From contig JAIWWG010000056.1 in assembly GCA_025435555.1 (NCBI GenBank), positions 124,001 through 188,000 on the forward strand: DNA of 64,000 nucleotides. Reading direction: 5' to 3'. A program made the position numbers and the translations under genes. The notes beneath the pieces are model-generated. The model was given only the letters and a program-made list of their open reading frames with translations, had not been told where the DNA came from and did not search any database. Of the stretch, positions 10,276 through 21,679 are shown one piece after another; position 1 is the stretch's first letter; every line of letters begins with the position of its first letter. Source of the stretch: Chytriomyces cf. hyalinus JEL632. Taxonomy: Eukaryota > Chytridiomycota > Chytridiomycetes > Chytridiales > Chytriomycetaceae.

Positions 10276-11100
10276 TCAGTTTGCCTTCTTTGCCTTCTTT
10301 GCAGCCTTCGCGGCAGCAGCTTTTGCGGCGTTGGCAGCCTTTGCGGCAGCAGCCTTTGCAGCGTTGGCAGCTTTCTTTGCGGCACCGGCAGCACCGGCGG
10401 CTGCCTTCTTTGCGGCACCGGCAGCCTTTTTAGCGGCACCACCTGCGGCTTTCTTGGCTTTCTTGGCTGCTTTCTTGGCGGCTCCGGCCCCGGCCCCAGC
10501 TTGTGCAGCACCAGCCGTGCTTTGAATCTGTCCAGACGGAATAATCTGCCAAGGTGTCTTTGACGCGCCAGATGAAATGACCATGTTAACAGTCACAACC
10601 CCCGCATTCGTGGCTGGTGGCGTCCACATCACTGTGAAGGGAGTCTTTGCAGTCAATGGCTGGGAGTGAGTGATGGTGCTTGCAGCGTTATCGTTCTGAA
10701 CGTTTTGGGCGGTACACACGGCAGCTGTCTGTGCTCGAAGCTGTTGCGCTCCCAGGTTCGTAAATGTGCCGACATGTTGGGGGACACCTCCGGCATTCGT
10801 GCCAGCATTGGCAGGGAGTGCTGTGAGTTGAGAGTCCTGCACGTTTCCTGGAGTCACGTACGCGAGCACTCCTTGGAAATTGACAGCTTTGCCGTTGGCG
10901 GATTTCACGGTGATGGGCACGGCGGGGCCACCAGGCGTGTAAGACGCTGGAAGGGTCATGACGAGACCGAGACTTCCCTGTGGGATCTTGTGTCCTGCTG
11001 CGATGATGGACTCTGTGATCTTGCATCTGGGAGCACCTTGAGGGAACGCCCAAGCGGAAGCGGCGAGGGTAAGAAGAGAGATGCTTTGGATGAGTTGCAT
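10276..11100 (-). CDS. Secreted Reeler-domain protein 3 with Lys/Ala-rich tail
   Basis: An intronless gene of 274 aa. Signal peptide MQLIQSISLLTLAASAWAFP, Reeler core with RCKITESIIAAGHK, YTPGGPAVPITV and FTVMWTPP, then a long Ala/Lys tail (about 75 residues, built of AAKKAA and AANAAKAAAAKAA units) ending KAKKAN. The tail is longer than in the paralogs, as expected for repeat expansion in a low-complexity tract. The tandem order, shared strand and shared TATA spacing indicate local duplication. Confidence 0.8.
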   Translation of the reverse strand: MQLIQSISLLTLAASAWAFPQGAPRCKITESIIAAGHKIPQGSLGLVMTLPASYTPGGPAVPITVKSANGKAVNFQGVLAYVTPGNVQDSQLTALPANAGTNAGGVPQHVGTFTNLGAQQLRAQTAAVCTAQNVQNDNAASTITHSQPLTAKTPFTVMWTPPATNAGVVTVNMVISSGASKTPWQIIPSGQIQSTAGAAQAGAGAGAAKKAAKKAKKAAGGAAKKAAGAAKKAAAGAAGAAKKAANAAKAAAAKAANAAKAAAAKAAKKAKKAN

Positions 11101-12006
11101 TGTTGTAGAAATGGGGTTTTTTTTTTGGATGTGTGGTTGCTGATGGTGGGAGTGGGGAAGCTGACGAGCGGGCGTTATATACGGCATGTCAAAAAAATGT
11201 GTTTGGGCAAAAAAAAATTGCACCAAACTGAAAATTTACTCGCATAATGAATTGGCGATGAAAAAGCAAGTTGCGGGAATGAAATCTGGCGCGACACGCA
11301 GCGTCATAATGAGAAAGCAACTTGGTTCAGTCCAGGCATGGGCAAGCTGCGGCTGATGCGGTGCGTCTGATGCGCGGCGATGGCTGGAACAGGTCGTTTG
11401 AATGATACGCGTCGAGAAGTGAGCGTTGGAGCGAGCTCGCTTCCGTGCCTGTAGAGAAAGCCGGCGGTAAGCGAGAGAAGCACTCGGAATGAATTGTTGC
11501 CTGGCGCTATTTCCTTAACTGCGAATGAGCAATTTACTGCCAAGACATCCTATTCCGCATCCCATACAAACGCGTAAGCGACTCTTTGTATATATAATTG
11601 GGCCAAGCTGAAGCGCAAGGTTCGTTAATGCGGGGTGTTATCACAAAGGTCATTTTAAGGGACAGCCTCAGATGTCTGCATACCAACTGTGCGCCAAAGA
11701 TGGCGACTACAACAAACGGGTTTTGAAACAGAAGCGACCTAGTCAATGCGTAAACCGATCCATATTCCCCCAAACCATGTCAGCGAGCGTCATGCGATCG
11801 ATTGACCTATTGGCAGTTTGACAGGTCGGCAAGCGAGCATAATAAATGTATCAAATCCAATCGTTTTTTCGGGCTCTACTCGTGCGGCTGTTATGTTCTC
11901 GCCTGGGACTTCAACCCATGCGTATCAATACTTATAAATCATGACGTAAATAAATTGAGAACCACGATCAAAAAAACTTTACTTCTCTGCGAATCAAGAC
12001 TGCGTC
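11101..12006. other. Intergenic, divergent promoter region
   Basis: This 0.9-kb region separates the minus-strand Reeler gene 3 from the plus-strand kinase gene. No convincing coding sequence was found; short ORFs here lack family signals and codon structure. Confidence 0.55.
11175..11181 (-). promoter_or_regulatory. TATA box of Reeler gene 3
   Basis: TTATATA lies 75 bp upstream of the start codon. Confidence 0.6.
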
Positions 12007-13716
12007 ATGGGCACCAACCCCTCAAGCAGACCATTCTCACATGCGCTGCGAGAAAGCCGCTATCACGCCAATGTCCTCTCGCACAAACCACGCTCTTACT
12101 TTGACTGGCCAAACAGCAACTTGAGCTACGCCGAGACCCCTATTGGGATGCGCATCGAACGGGGCCAAACAGTGCTTGGGAAGGGAAAATACGCTGTGGT
12201 GTATGACTGCTACTCACTCAAGATGGATCAGTCTTCGGCACCTTTGAATGGTTCCTCCAGCTCTGACTCTCTCCCAGCCTCCACGTCAATTTCATCCGCA
12301 ATACTGTCCACGGTTTCCGCCTATCTCGCACATCTTTCTCTAGCCACATTCTACTCTCCGCCGGATCCGGATGGCCATGATTCACCACTACCAGATTCAG
12401 TGCCCAATACACCACACCCACCTACCACCCCGAATACCCCGAAACTCTCCATTCTGTCGTCATTGGCGAATCTGTACTCAAACTCGCAGCAATCTTCTCC
12501 CTCGCACGTCGGGAGCCCTCAAAAAGACATCAAAATATCATCGAGCATACCGACACCCATTTCATCCACACCCCTCCCCCCACGACCACCTTCTCCAACA
12601 ACAACAGCTGCTGCACCCCATACAAACTCGACATCGAAGCAACCAAAACCCGCATCAGCATTCGTCATGAAAGTCTTTCGACCCGACAAAACGGCAAAAC
12701 TGAAACGTGAAGTCCTCATTCTTAAAAACCTGCACGGCGGGCCAAACATTGTCGAATATGTGGATTGCATCGTGTTACCTGACACGCAACAGCCAGCGAT
12801 TGTAATGGTGCGGGCTGGTAACGTGGATTGGCGCGAGTTTTACGCTAGCCTTGCGTATGATGATATTCGGTTTTGGATGCGGGAGTTGGTTTTGGCTGTT
12901 GCTTGGGTGCATGCGGCAGGGATTATTCATAGAGACTTGAAACCGCATAATATCTGTATTGATCCTGTTTCGCGAAAAGTGAGCACTACAACATCCCATA
13001 TCGATTATAGCGCACAAATGTTTAACTCGCTCTTCTATTTTATTTGTCTAAAACAGCTGACTCTCATTGACTTTGGCCTCGCTGACTTTTACTTTCCGCA
13101 AAAAGAACTCAATCTTCGGGTCGCATCTCGATTTTATAAACCGCCTGAAATTCTGCTTGGTAATCGGTTCTATGACTACAGCTTTGACATGTGGGCAGTC
13201 GGTTGTATACTGGCTGGAATGGTGATTTTGTTATCATTATTGCTGTTGTAATTTTTTCTTACTCGCAATACTCATCTTGAATACTGCCGCTTCCCCCCAT
13301 GACAACAGGTGTTTCGAAAGGAAGTGTTTTTTCATGGAGAAGATGATACCGATCAATTGCGGAAAATAACGGCAGTCCTTGGGACGCGCGCATTACACGC
13401 CAACATTGCGACGTACAGTTTAACACCGGCACTGCCCCTTGACCTACTTCACTCGACCCAGTACGATGCTATTGCATGGTACGAATTTGTGGATTGGAGT
13501 AACGGAGATGTTGCAAGGGATTTGGCGTTGGAAGTGTTGGATGGGTTGATTGTGATGGATCATCAAAAGCGGTGGAGTGCAGATGAGTGCCTTCAGCATG
13601 CATTTTTCAAAGCGATCGATGGGGATGATGTTGCAGAGGGTGCGAAAAATGAAGTGGGTGTTAAAAATGAAGTGGGAGTGAAAAATGACGTGGGTTTGAT
13701 TGTTGAGGCGAAATGA
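12007..13716 (+). CDS. Divergent CK2-alpha-like protein kinase with a Ser/Pro-rich insert
   Basis: Three exons (12007-12978, 13057-13221, 13309-13716) give 514 aa. The kinase core follows CK2 alpha: SRYHANVL and YFDW at the N-terminus, glycine loop GKGKYAVVYD, VMKVFRPDK with the lysine, LKNLHGGPNIVEYVD, HRDLKPHNICID, RVASRFYKPPEILL and DMWAVGCILAGMVF. DFG (IDFGLADFY) replaces the DWG typical of CK2. Between the glycine loop and the lysine, residues 74-217 form a low-complexity Ser/Pro/Thr insert absent from canonical CK2. The C-terminus repeats a GVKNEV-like hexapeptide. It is probably an active Ser/Thr kinase but unlikely to be the housekeeping CK2 catalytic subunit. Confidence 0.8.
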
Positions 13717-14512
13717 TGCTAGAGAGGAAGGGGGATTCCCTCCTGTTTTTTTTGGTTTTTTGTTGCGGCTTTGTTTTGTTTTGTTCCCCTTCTCGTTGCC
13801 CCCAGACCACCCGTTCTCGTTATTTTAAGATGCTCCATATCACACATATCCGCGGATCTATGTTATCACATTGCTGCCTTTTTGTTTCTTTTTCCTTTTT
13901 TTTCTCTCAAAAAACGCTCATACAATGACTCTTACAAAGATAACGAACTCAATGCGCCGAAATAGTTCAAAATTGGGAAAAAGTAATTGCTGGTGACGTA
14001 TGTGGGGAGAAGCATGGGTCATGGTTGGACTGGTGGAGGGATATTTTGTGTTGGGCGATTCAAGTTGTGCGTTTGTTACCGCTGATGATGGGGAAAGCGC
14101 AGAGATGGCACCAATCTGACAAATCAACAGTTTCTCGGCGGATAGGAGATGGACATGCATGTATGCAGCTGCATGACGTGTAGATTGGAGACATCGTTTC
14201 AGTTTCCTGGTGCTATGTATGCGTGCTGTGCGTGTGCTGTGTGTGTGTGTTGGGATGCAGGCAAGAGAGCCAGGAGACCATTTGTAAATGCAAACAAAAT
14301 GCTTGTTCAGAATTCCGCGCATTTGTCAAACTGGGTTCGACACATTTGAAATCAAGCCGACAGTTTCGAATTGTCGCACTCAAGATCTGATTTTTGCCAA
14401 CCACGTCGTCAAAATAATAATCTTGGAAAGTGGGTCCACACTTGGATTTAATATAAATAGGGCCGGCGCATTCCATAAATTGGATTTGTAAAAACCTGAT
14501 AAACCCGGAATC
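13717..14512. other. Intergenic, promoter of the MFS gene
   Basis: About 0.8 kb with no gene. A TATA-like element at 14452-14458 lies 61 bp before the transporter start. Confidence 0.6.
14452..14458 (+). promoter_or_regulatory. TATA box of the MFS transporter gene
   Basis: TATAAAT in an AT-rich context, 61 bp upstream of the start codon, the same spacing as in other TATA genes of this window. Confidence 0.5.
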
Positions 14513-16534
14513 ATGTCAGACATCAACACGGACCTTAACACGAAAACAACTCCGGAAGCTGTCAAGGAGACACGCGCGGTGACTCCTACTGCCACAGCTT
14601 CCCCTGACATTGAAGCCATGCAAGTATCCGACACAACCACTGCCGACTCTGAAGTGCGAGTGCCGCTGACTCGACTCCAGTTTACCCTTGTTTATGTGGG
14701 ACTGCTACTAGCCATCTTTCTTGCATGTGAGTTCTGCTCCACATCTTCCTTTGCAAGTTTTGTTGCTGATGAGGTTTTCCGTCCTTTCGCAGCACTTGAC
14801 CAAACCATCGTATCGACTGCATTGAAGAGCATTATCGAGGACCTTGGTTCTCAGGATAAAGTTGCCTGGTTGGGTTCTTCGTACCTCATGACAGCAGCGC
14901 CTCTTGGACCATTGTAAAGTCTTTCCATTTTCAATGCAACACCGTTGCCTCTGATTTCCTAATCGCTTCTTTCTTTTCAGATACGGCAAGTTTGCCGACA
15001 TTTTCGGACGCAAATGGGTCTTTGTCTTTGCGATTCTGGTTTTCGAAATCGGATCCTTAATGTGCGGGGTCGCTACATCCATGAACTTTTTGATTGCTGG
15101 CCGTGCCATTTCTGGAATCGGGGGCGGCGGCATTTTCTCGCTTGTGTTGATCATCATCAGTGATATTGTGTCGTTGCGTGACCGTGGAAAATACCAAGGT
15201 TTAATTGGAGCTGTTTTTGGACTGTCATCCGTGATTGGACCTGTTGTTGGTGGATCGTTTTCGGATCATGTGTCTTGGAGATGGTGCTTTTTTATCAACG
15301 TGAGCCCCTTCCTCAATTTCTCTGACAAATTTTGGAGATGCCATGCTGACATCCAAGTTCCTCCTTTTCATGGAAATTTAAGCTGCCTTTGGGAGCCATT
15401 ACTTTGGCGACCGTCATCACCTTCCTCAACTTTCCACCTCTCGAAGGCACAATGACCGAAAAGCTGAAACGAATTGATGGCATTGGAGCCGTGGTTCTAT
15501 TCGGGGCAATTATTTGCTTGATTACACCGCTACAACTTGGGGGAACAACTTGGGAGTGGAATTCGCCGCAAGTTATCGCCATGTTTGTGATTTCTGTGCT
15601 GTTGTTTGCAGCCTTTGTCTACGTCGAAATCAAAATTGCCAAGGAGCCTATCGTACCGGCTTCTATATTTGTGAACCGCTCGGTCCCAGCTTTGTTGGGT
15701 GTTTCCCTCACCCTTGGCGCTGGTTTCATGTCTGGAATCTACTATGTCTCGTTGTTTTTCCAAGTGGTGTTTGGATACTCGGCAACTCAGGTTTGAAACC
15801 CCCATTTTGCGGATTGGTAGAGTTACGTATTTACATTCAAATTTTTGTAGGCGGGGCTCTCGACGATTCCCATGGTGTTTGGACTCGTTCTCATGTCCAT
15901 CACATCCGGGTTGCTCATCTCAAAGACTGGAACCTACCGTCACTTTTTGTTCATTGGCCCCGCTATTATGGCCGTCGGGATTGTCCTCATGTCGTTCTTG
16001 GATGGCCAGTCTAGTCTGGTGCAGCAAATCTTTTACCTCGGCATCTTTGGCTTTGGTGTTGGAACCATGATCCAAACGCGTATTCTCGGTATCCAAGCAG
16101 CCGTACCTGTAGAAATGATTGCCGTAGCAACCGCCGTTGCGCAAACAGGAAACACGCTCGGTGGCGCCGTTGGGGTCGCAATCACTGGAACCATCTTCAA
16201 CAATGTCATCGTCTCTGCAACAGAAGGCAAAACCGAACTTTTGGCCGTGGTGGCCCAATTGAAACCTTTCGGTGCCGATGTGCGAGATGTTTTGCCTCTC
16301 TTGGGTTTGATTTCTCGCACAGCAGCGTCACGAGTTCCTGCAGACCCAATTGCTGCCAAAGTGTTTAACGAGACGATGGCGGCTGCCTCGAGCCAGCTCA
16401 TTGCTGGATTCAATCAGTCATTCAAGACGGCGTATTTGTGTCTTTTGCCATACCCTGTTTTGATTATCGTGTTTGCCTGCTTTGTTCAGCAGTTTCAGAT
16501 GCGAGGCAAAGACAAGACCGTTGTTACAGAGTAG
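14513..16534 (+). CDS. MFS transporter, DHA2 (14-TM drug:H+ antiporter) family
   Basis: Five exons (14513-14726, 14793-14913, 14981-15299, 15383-15790, 15851-16534) give 581 aa, normal for the family. Diagnostic motifs are LDQTIVSTAL in helix 1, GSSYLMTAAPLGPLYGKFAD followed by FGRKW in the loop 2-3 region, and GRAISGIGGGG in helix 4. An antiporter-type motif follows near FGLSSVIGPVVGG. The hydrophilic N-terminus (about 60 residues, Thr-rich) is cytosolic. It is predicted to export small molecules or drugs by proton exchange at the plasma or vacuolar membrane; the substrate is unknown. All introns are 60-83 nt with clean GT-AG sites. Confidence 0.88.
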
Positions 16535-16975
16535 AGTTTTTTTGGTTTTTACCTGACAATATTAATAAAGGGAATTGCACGCACCTAACTGTACACGAAT
16601 CACTTGTACTCCGACAAGAAGGTGTGAGTTTGAAGGCGTTGGGTTGGGTCACAGAAAACACGGACTTCACAATGTCAAACCTTGCCAACTGTCCCCCAAC
16701 ACCATCAATACTCACCATAATTTCCTGAAACTCTGAGCAGGGGGAGTGGAGTGGCTGCACTGCTCGCTCCATTCCACCAGTTTGTCACGCCATATAATTT
16801 TTAAGCCAAGCACTAATATTGAACACAGAGACATTGGCAACAACGCTGGCACGTCGTCAAAAGTTTATTATTTACAGCAACCAGTCTTGGAGGTGAGAAG
16901 CCTCGTGACACTATTCAGACACGCCACAGCCATCCCTCGCTCTCGCAAGTTGAACTGCGGTAGGAGTGTCATAGA
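16535..16975. other. Convergent intergenic region
   Basis: 3' flanks of the transporter (plus) and the RRM gene (minus). Nothing else recognised. Confidence 0.6.
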
Positions 16976-17346
16976 TTATGCCTTTGCCTGCTTCAAGTTG
17001 ACCTGACAAAAGAGAGTGAGGTTTCAGGATGTGCTTCTTTAAAAACTCAAGACAAGAACGGCCAATTCCCACACACCTTGAGAGCACGGCCACCAAACTC
17101 GGCGCCATCCAACTTCTTGACAGCCTCGATTGCATCCGACTCTTCCATGTCAATAAACGAGAACCCGCGGGGTCGGCCTGTGTCGCGGTCCTTGATGACA
17201 CTGACGCGGTCAACGTGGCCAATCTTGCTAAAGAATTCGCCAAGGTCTGACTCGGTTGCTTTGAACGGCAAGTTGCCAACAAATAAGGTGGCCATCTGGT
17301 TGGTGCGCGTGGTCGCGTGGAGAAGGCGGCGGAAAGTCAAGGACAT
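16976..17346 (-). CDS. Small mitochondrial-type RRM RNA-binding protein
   Basis: Two exons (17077-17346, 16976-17002, intron 74 nt) encode 98 aa. The N-terminus MSLTFRRLLHATTRTNQ is basic and hydroxylated, typical of a mitochondrial presequence. A single RRM follows with RNP2 (TLFVGNL) and RNP1 (RGFSFIDM) and ends in the RALKV plus NLKQAKA strand usual for glycine-rich/organellar RRM proteins. An alternative start at the methionine before ATLFVGNL would give a cytosolic form. The gene is divergent to beta-MPP, 367 bp away, and both products look mitochondrial. Confidence 0.85.
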
Positions 17347-17713
17347 TGATAGGTTTGGGGGATAGTTTTGATTCTCGTTTTTGGGTGGGGAAAAGCGAAA
17401 TGTCCGAAGGACGCTGCACAGCATTTGTCCAAGCAATTTCAACTCATTCCTTGTAGAGTGAACATTAGCGTTTCTGCTGGTTTTCCCTCTTTGCAATTGT
17501 TCAGTCTTGCGTGCACACGATCGTACTCAGATACCTTGACCACCACAGTGACCAGTTGGATATGCGGTGTATCGTCGCAAGAATAGATGATCGATATTTT
17601 ACAGCATGAATGCTAATTCCATCTGTGGGAAAGAGAGATCTGCTTATATGCTTTCTGAAAATGACAACAGGTGTAAAATATATCAACATTTTGCGCTTTT
17701 TCTTTGACATAAA
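17347..17713. promoter_or_regulatory. Divergent promoter region of the RRM and beta-MPP genes
   Basis: 367 bp between two head-to-head starts. No TATA element stands out on either strand. Both genes encode mitochondrial-type proteins, so shared regulation is plausible but not shown. Confidence 0.45.
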
Positions 17714-19366
17714 ATGCATCGTTTTGGAGCACGTACCAGCGTTGGAGTGAGTGAATTGCATCGACCGATCGCCCTCTCTCTGGCCTGAATATGCTGATCT
17801 GACAATCTCTGCTCCTCCTCGCCTGAAAGGTCACTGGCCGAAGGGGTCTTGCCTCGTCTATCCTGACTGGTCCCACGCCATCGTCTGCATCCGTCTCATA
17901 CTCGTACGCAAACTCGCTCGGCAACACCCCAGCTACTCGCATTACGAAGCTGTCGAACGGGTTCACTGTTGCCTCAGAGGCCAACCCAAACAACCAGACT
18001 GCCACTGTCGGTATCTGGATTGACGCGGGCTCCCGTTTCGAGACCACCAAGAACAATGGAACTGCGCACTTCTTGGAACACATGGCCTTCAAGGTTCGTT
18101 TTCTTTTCTCCTTTTGATCTCTGTTTGATCAGAGCGGTGTTGCTAATACATTGACGTAGGGCACCAAGACTCGCACTCAGCTCAACCTCGAGACTCAGAT
18201 CGAAAACATTGGTGGTCATTTGAACGCCTACACTTCCCGTGAACAAACTGTGTACTACGCAAAGACTCTCTCTGGTGATGTCAACACCGCCGTTGACATT
18301 CTCAGCGACATTCTTCAACGCAGCAACTTTAGCGAGGATGCCATCGAGCGTGAGCGTGACGTTATTCTGAGGGAGGCTGAGGAGGTGGACAAACAGAAGG
18401 AAGAAGTTGTGTTTGACCATTTGCATGCGAGCGCTTTCCAAGGAAATGCTTTGGGAATGACCATTCTTGGCCCTGCTGAAAACATCAAGTCTATTTCTCG
18501 GGCGGATCTTGTTCAGTACGTTGAGTCAAACTACACCCCGGACAGAATGGTTCTTTCCGCTGGTAAGAAAGTTTTTTATAATCGGTAATGAAAGGCGACG
18601 TGATCTGAGCATCGTTTCTCATCTCTCAGCTGGTGGAGTCGACCACGATGCCCTCGTGAAATTGGCCGAAACTCACTTTGGATCCCTCAAGCCAGCCGCT
18701 TCAAAGCCAACCCTCTCGAAACCCACCTTCATCGGCAGTGACTTGCGTGCTCGTTACGATGACCACCCAACAGCTCACCTCGCCTTTGCAGTCGAGGGAG
18801 TCTCATGGACCAGCCCTGACTACTGGCCACTCCTTGTTGCGCAGAGTGTGATTGGATCCTGGGACCGTGCCCTTGGCGCTGCCCCCCACCTGAGCAACAA
18901 GCTGGTCAACAACGTCAGCACGCACCACCTCGCCAACAGCTTCATGTCCTTCAACACTTCGTACAGCGACACTGGATTGTTTGGAATCTATGCTGTCAGC
19001 GAAAACAAGATGCACTTGGACGACTTGACTCACTACATTCAGCAGGAATGGCACCGTGTGTGTATGAGTGTGACTGAAGCTGAAGTGTTCCGCGCAAAGA
19101 ACCAGCTTAAGACAAGCATGCTGCTTGCACTTGACGGCACCACTCCAATTGCTGAAGATATTGGACGTCAAATGCTCGTTTACGGAAAGAGACTGACTCC
19201 ATGGGAAATTGACGGTCTGATCGAATCTGTCAGCGCTGCGGATGTTATGCGTGTTGCAACAAAGTACATTTACGACAAGGAGGTTGCTGTCATCGGATAT
19301 GGACCCGTGGAGAGTCTGCAGGATTACTCGAGAATTCGATCTGCTATGAGTCCCATTTACTACTAA
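17714..19366 (+). CDS. PMPCB: Mitochondrial processing peptidase, beta subunit
   Basis: Four exons (17714-17746, 17830-18093, 18160-18562, 18630-19366) give 478 aa, the normal size. The inverzincin zinc motif HFLEH is present ([14 protein letters not shown]), with the downstream catalytic Glu region ([15 protein letters not shown]). The M16 family blocks [20 protein letters not shown] and [17 protein letters not shown] are also seen. Exon 1 is only 11 codons and starts the presequence ([11 protein letters not shown]). The enzyme cleaves mitochondrial targeting peptides in the matrix together with the alpha subunit, which is not in this window. The intact HxxEH distinguishes it from core I/alpha paralogs. 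Confidence 0.93.
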
Positions 19367-19595
19367 ACGATCGTTGGAACAGAGTCTGGTTCTTCCCTTT
19401 TTTGCGAGTCTGTTTTCTAATTCCACCAATCTCCTCGTTTTGTTGCATCCGAAAAATAAAAGGATGCAGTTCCATACTTCACTGGCTGAACGCTTCTGCT
19501 AAACTCGAGTTTATTTCTGCCCAATGGAGCAAGCTTCTACTGTACATGAAAGATCTATCGTAAGGAGCCTTATTATTCCAGCAGTGCTGGCGGAT

Positions 19596-20126
19596 TTAAC
19601 GAAAAAATGAATCATGCTGAAGTTGCTCAAGTTCGCGTTCCTTTGCCTCAAGGAGTTTCACGGTGTTTTCCAACTGGCTGAGATTTTGAGCTTCAGTGGC
19701 GCAATGCGTGCAGGTGTCAACAGAGGTTTCATGTTTGACGTCGGTAGCAACATAGTGAAAGCCGGCGCCTTCCCTCTCTAGTTCCATTACTTTCATACGA
19801 AGTGCCTCGAGCGTCACTCCTGCGACTGGATTCGGACCAGATGCTGCTATTGCTTTCAAGCGTTCCAGTTTTTCAGCCAACATCTGCATAATGCAAGAAG
19901 AGTGCGTGTTTAGCACACAAGGAATAGATACGCGGAGTCATGGCAACGGTATTTGAATGTACCCTGTCTTCCAGTTCCTTGCGCTCTCGATAAGCTGCAC
20001 ATGTTGCGGCGCGAGAACAGTCAGCGATAAGACATGCGAAAGGGTGGATATGGGGCTCATTCAGATACCTCTTTGCGCAGACCGTACTTGGTTCAACCGC
20101 CTGGCGTTGTCCTGCTCGCAACTCAT
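19596..20126 (-). CDS. Small Yap/Pap1-type bZIP transcription factor
   Basis: Three exons (20069-20126, 19963-19994, 19596-19883) encode 125 aa. Splicing rebuilds a basic region, NARRLNQVRSAQRAYRERKE, with the N-x7-R/Q-x-AQR-x-Y/F-R-x-R spacing of the fungal Yap/AP-1 group. A leucine-zipper-like coiled coil follows (LEDRMLAEKLERLK). A second coiled-coil segment at the C-terminus follows a CxxC pair (DTCTHCATE) that could be redox-sensitive, as in Yap factors, though this is inference. The basic region is split over two introns. A TATA box lies 32 bp upstream, and the PPR gene starts divergently 109 bp away. Confidence 0.8.
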
Positions 20127-20157
20127 TTGAGTGTGTTTTAGAGTCAAACTGGAAATC

Positions 20158-20165
20158 TATATATA
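20158..20165 (-). promoter_or_regulatory. TATA box in the bZIP/PPR divergent promoter
   Basis: TATATATA (palindromic) lies 32 bp upstream of the bZIP start and 70 bp upstream of the PPR start, so it could serve either direction. Confidence 0.5.
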
Positions 20166-20234
20166 GACTCTGAATGGTGTTCATATATTTTAATGTAAAC
20201 AGACAACAGCAAGTAAAAGAGGAAAAAAAAAAAA

Positions 20235-21679
20235 ATGCAACGTGTGACTCGGCGCCTGTTTGCGCCTGAAGCTGCTGTATCGCGACCTCTGCCTGGTGCC
20301 AGTCCGCATGCGCTGCGGCCTCTTCGGCGACCGACAAGTGAGCGCACTGAGTATGCACCGGCATCAGGCCCATACGTGGTCGCGGCTCTCAAGGCAAACA
20401 ACCCGCGTGCGGTATGGACGGCGTACAAGAGCGTAATGTCGAACGCTGCGACTTGGCGTGAAGGTACGTCTTTATCCCTGGTTTTGCGCCGTATTCTGCT
20501 GCCGGGAGTTTGACCCTACATTCTCCTTGTTGACTAATCAATGGTATGCTCTCAGACGCTCAATCCCAAGTCACTCTTCCTCCGCTTGTGCATTCTGCCG
20601 TGTTAGCCTCTCTAGTTCAGCATTTGATCCCTTCTGTCGCAGTTGTGCATGCTGAAATGGTGATCATGAACATGAGAAGTGCCCGTATTCCTCTGTCACT
20701 TTCCGACTACAACAACCTTATTGCAATCTATATGCGGAATGGAGATTTACGCAGTCTTATGGACACTTTTCGATCTCTCCTGGACAACACGTATCCATCA
20801 GTGCGAAACCGTGTCTCAGCAATACCCGTCCCTCCCCACCTCGCGTCCCTGCCTCTCGCCACACCTCCACGCAAAATCACACCAAACATTCGTTCGTTCC
20901 ATTTGGTTCTCACTGCACACGCAAACGCAGGGCGTGTCTCTGAAACTGCCGCAATTCTCGAACAGTTACACGCATTCCATCCGACAGCGGTCACGGCTGA
21001 CCCAGTGTCCCTGGCAATTATGATTTCAGCACACGCAAATTCTTCGAGGAGATCGGCGGAGGATTTGAAAGCGATTCGCCATATTTTGAATTCATCTGCA
21101 GCTCGATCGCAATTTGGGTTCACTGACCGGCGTATTTTGGATGCGGCTGTTCGTGGGTTGGGGTTGTGTGGAGATTTTGAAGGTGCAAAGGAGCTTTTTC
21201 AGTCCTACGAAAGCAAGTATGGTGTTGGTGGGTACAGCCTTGAATCGATCGATGCGATGATGGCTGTCTGTGAAGTGCATGGGGATCTGGAGATGGGTGA
21301 GGCGCTTCTGGCGGACTATTTCAATATTCGTCGAAGGAATGACAGAACGTCTCCTTCTGACGGTGCGAGCAATAATCAGCAGCTGCCCAAGAAACGAATT
21401 TTTGCAATGCCGCTGCTGTCCACCGTAAAAGCGCTCATGAAACTGAACCTGGCTGCTGGCAACTCAGTTCGTGTCTTGGACCTGTTCCATGGAGAATTGA
21501 GGGATACACAGTTGCCAGACAGGGAATCGTATGAGCTAGTGATTCGCTGCTATTTAAATGACGGCCATCTGGACGAGGCTGAGCGATTCTTTGAAAAGAT
21601 GCATGAGCGTGGGCATAAGGTCAATCAGGACCTGCTTGAGGCCATGGAAACGGCAAGGGAAACTGCCAAGGTTGCGTAG
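20235..21679 (+). CDS. Pentatricopeptide-repeat (PPR) protein, probably mitochondrial
   Basis: Two exons (20235-20463, 20556-21679) encode 450 aa. The basic N-terminus (MQRVTRRLFAPEAAVSRPLP) resembles a mitochondrial presequence. PPR-like helical pairs are visible, for example SDYNNLIAIYMRNGDLRSLM, RSFHLVLTAHANAGRVSETA and SYELVIRCYLNDGHLDEAER, the last being a textbook PPR. It probably binds organellar RNA, acting in mitochondrial RNA processing or translation. The intron (92 nt) contains a GACTAATC branch-like site. Confidence 0.85.

Noticed and set aside
11227-12006. Short ORFs on the minus strand in the CK2/Reeler spacer (11304-11543, 11534-11773)
   Set aside because: No homology, no splice continuity, no promoter context.
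20144-20428. Minus-strand ORFs opposite exon 1 of the PPR gene as an upstream bZIP exon
   Set aside because: The bZIP model already has an ATG, a TATA box and an in-frame upstream stop; the antisense frame reads through poly-A and lacks a fitting donor.
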